Of a DNA stretch of 64,000 nucleotides, positions 63,236 through 64,000 are shown one piece after another. The DNA is taken from NCBI GenBank assembly GCA_947561395.2, contig OX387193.1:16120001-16184000 (forward strand). Reading direction: 5' to 3'. Made by a program: the position numbers and the translations under genes. The number at the start of each line of letters is the position of its first letter. Within the stretch, counting starts at the first letter, position 1. Origin of the DNA: Buxus sempervirens (taxonomy: Eukaryota; Streptophyta; Magnoliopsida; Buxales; Buxaceae). The notes beneath the pieces were generated by a model. It did not search any database and had not been told where the DNA came from. It saw nothing but the letters and a program-made list of their open reading frames with translations.

Positions 63236-63515
63236 GTATATGAGTCAAGAAGAACAATCAACCTAATGAGACACCTTTTTGGGGACAAAACCATGTGGGC
63301 TTAGGCCCAAAGCAGACGATACCTCGCTAGGTTGGGTCGTTATAAATGGTATCAGAGCTAAATTCGGGTCCAATAGCTCGTGGCTAGTGTGGGTCTAGTA
63401 GGGTATATGAGTCAGGAAGAGCATTCAACCTAACAAAGCGCCTTTTTAGGAACAAAACCATGCGAGCTTAGGCTCAAAGCGAACAATACATCACCGGGTT
63501 GGGTCGTTACACATG
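63236..63515 (+). mobile_element. LTR 3' end repeats with tRNA-Met-type PBS
   Basis: TATGAGTCAAGAAGAACAAT with the following 85 bases, to GGGTTGGGTCGTTATA (63239-63345), recurs in diverged form at 63405-63512. TGGTATCAGAGC at 63347-63358 is the classic primer-binding site complementary to initiator tRNA-Met, and it directly follows the first copy. These are therefore LTR tails of another retrotransposon family, perhaps tandem remnants. No internal genes are seen in the remaining sequence. Confidence 0.65.
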
Positions 63516-63720
63516 TAGTAGTGCATGTGCACCCCGCTAGTAGAATATTATGTGAGGTTAAGTACGAGATACGGATGGTACAAAGAGCTAAATTGCTATA
63601 ATGTAATTATTCTTATGCTAAGAAATGACTAGCAAGTAAAAGTAAACGTATAGACAATTAGACATGCCAAGATATCACCCTTCAAGAACTCTAACTTGGA
63701 AATTAAGAGCTGGCATGCCC

Positions 63721-63744
63721 TTTATATATATATATATATATATC
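63721..63744. repeat. (TA)n microsatellite
   Basis: About twelve TA units within otherwise unremarkable sequence. Confidence 0.9.
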
Positions 63745-63837
63745 AAGATTAACCTAGCCATAACTGCCCCGCCTCACAGGTTTAGTTTGGCACATTGGGT
63801 TAGGGGCAGGTTAAGGTTTACCAAACTAGAGTTGCTT

Positions 63838-64000
63838 ATCGGGCCAGGTCGGCACGGCCCAGCACGCTTTAAGCATGCCCGTGCCTAGCCCGGCCCACTA
63901 GTGGGTTGGCACGGCATGGCCCGTGGCCCCTGCCGGGCCATGCCATGCCCAGGATCTGGGGCCCGTGGCTCATTAAGGCATGGCCCGGCCGGCACGCAGG
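63838..64000. mobile_element. GC-rich hAT-type subterminal region, cut by window end
   Basis: GGTCGGCACGGCCC, AGCACGC and TGCCGGGCCATGCC words match the subterminal repeats of the hAT element at 41265-44585 (GGCACGGCCCGGCACG). The terminal repeat should lie near 63830 or beyond the window. No target duplication can be tested. Confidence 0.5.

Overview
This is plant nuclear DNA. The evidence is spliced genes with plant-type products (cytosolic ribosomal protein eL43/L37a, a plant MORN-repeat protein, a chloroplast-type ketol-acid reductoisomerase), plus angiosperm-style LTR retrotransposons, L1-type LINEs, hAT, Mutator-like and Helitron elements. I cannot name the species. Only two host genes look intact: RPL37A (44715-48043, +, five exons, 92 aa) and a two-transmembrane MORN-repeat gene (50445-56485, -, three exons, 523 aa). 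The only other intact-looking coding region is the 689-aa transposase of a complete hAT transposon (41265-44585), which sits about 120 bp upstream of the RPL37A start codon.

Layout. 1-1800: decayed LINE reverse transcriptase with an opposite-strand piece in the middle. 1800-4410: AT-rich DNA with a broken BED/DUF659 transposase. 4412-19091: a nest of long LTRs. Solo LTR C- (4412-7353) holds a D-family piece. D-family LTR D3- (7520-19091, perfect 5-bp target duplication) was split by solo LTR C+ (7573-9373) and by 10.5-17.8 kb of other DNA: a minisatellite, the A- LTR with its primer-binding site, and a cassette of captured gene fragments. 19853-32426: a ketol-acid reductoisomerase pseudogene on the minus strand. 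One of its introns holds two nested solo LTRs of the same family in opposite orientations (B+ 23856-30961, containing B- 26354-30100). 32.9-37.8 kb: a LINE (ORF1 plus endonuclease) split by solo LTR D1. 37.96-40.73 kb: a degenerate Helitron Rep/helicase. 40.77-44.59 kb: hAT elements, followed by the two live genes. 56.8-64 kb: MITEs, a non-autonomous hAT carrying a LINE fragment, solo LTR D2, and LTR and hAT ends.

Main discovery. Four of the five long C/A/B LTRs carry clusters of short dyads with the strict form CCG-N11-CGG. I count 26 sites, including a few with one C-to-T-type change in a half-site. In three LTRs the cluster lies 7 to 15 bp upstream of a TATA box. The spacing never varies, but the bases next to CCG come in 'dialects' (CCGTA, CCGGC, CCGAA), and the two B-family LTRs use different dialects. 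A second unusual feature of all five LTRs is a primer-binding-site-like GTGGCGACTCC motif located inside the LTR, 35 to 95 bp before its true end. The ends are fixed by target-site duplications in four cases and by the real PBS in the fifth.

Most insertions are solo LTRs (C-, C+, B+, B-, D1, D2), so LTR-LTR recombination has removed the internal regions. No intact gag-pol gene is present.
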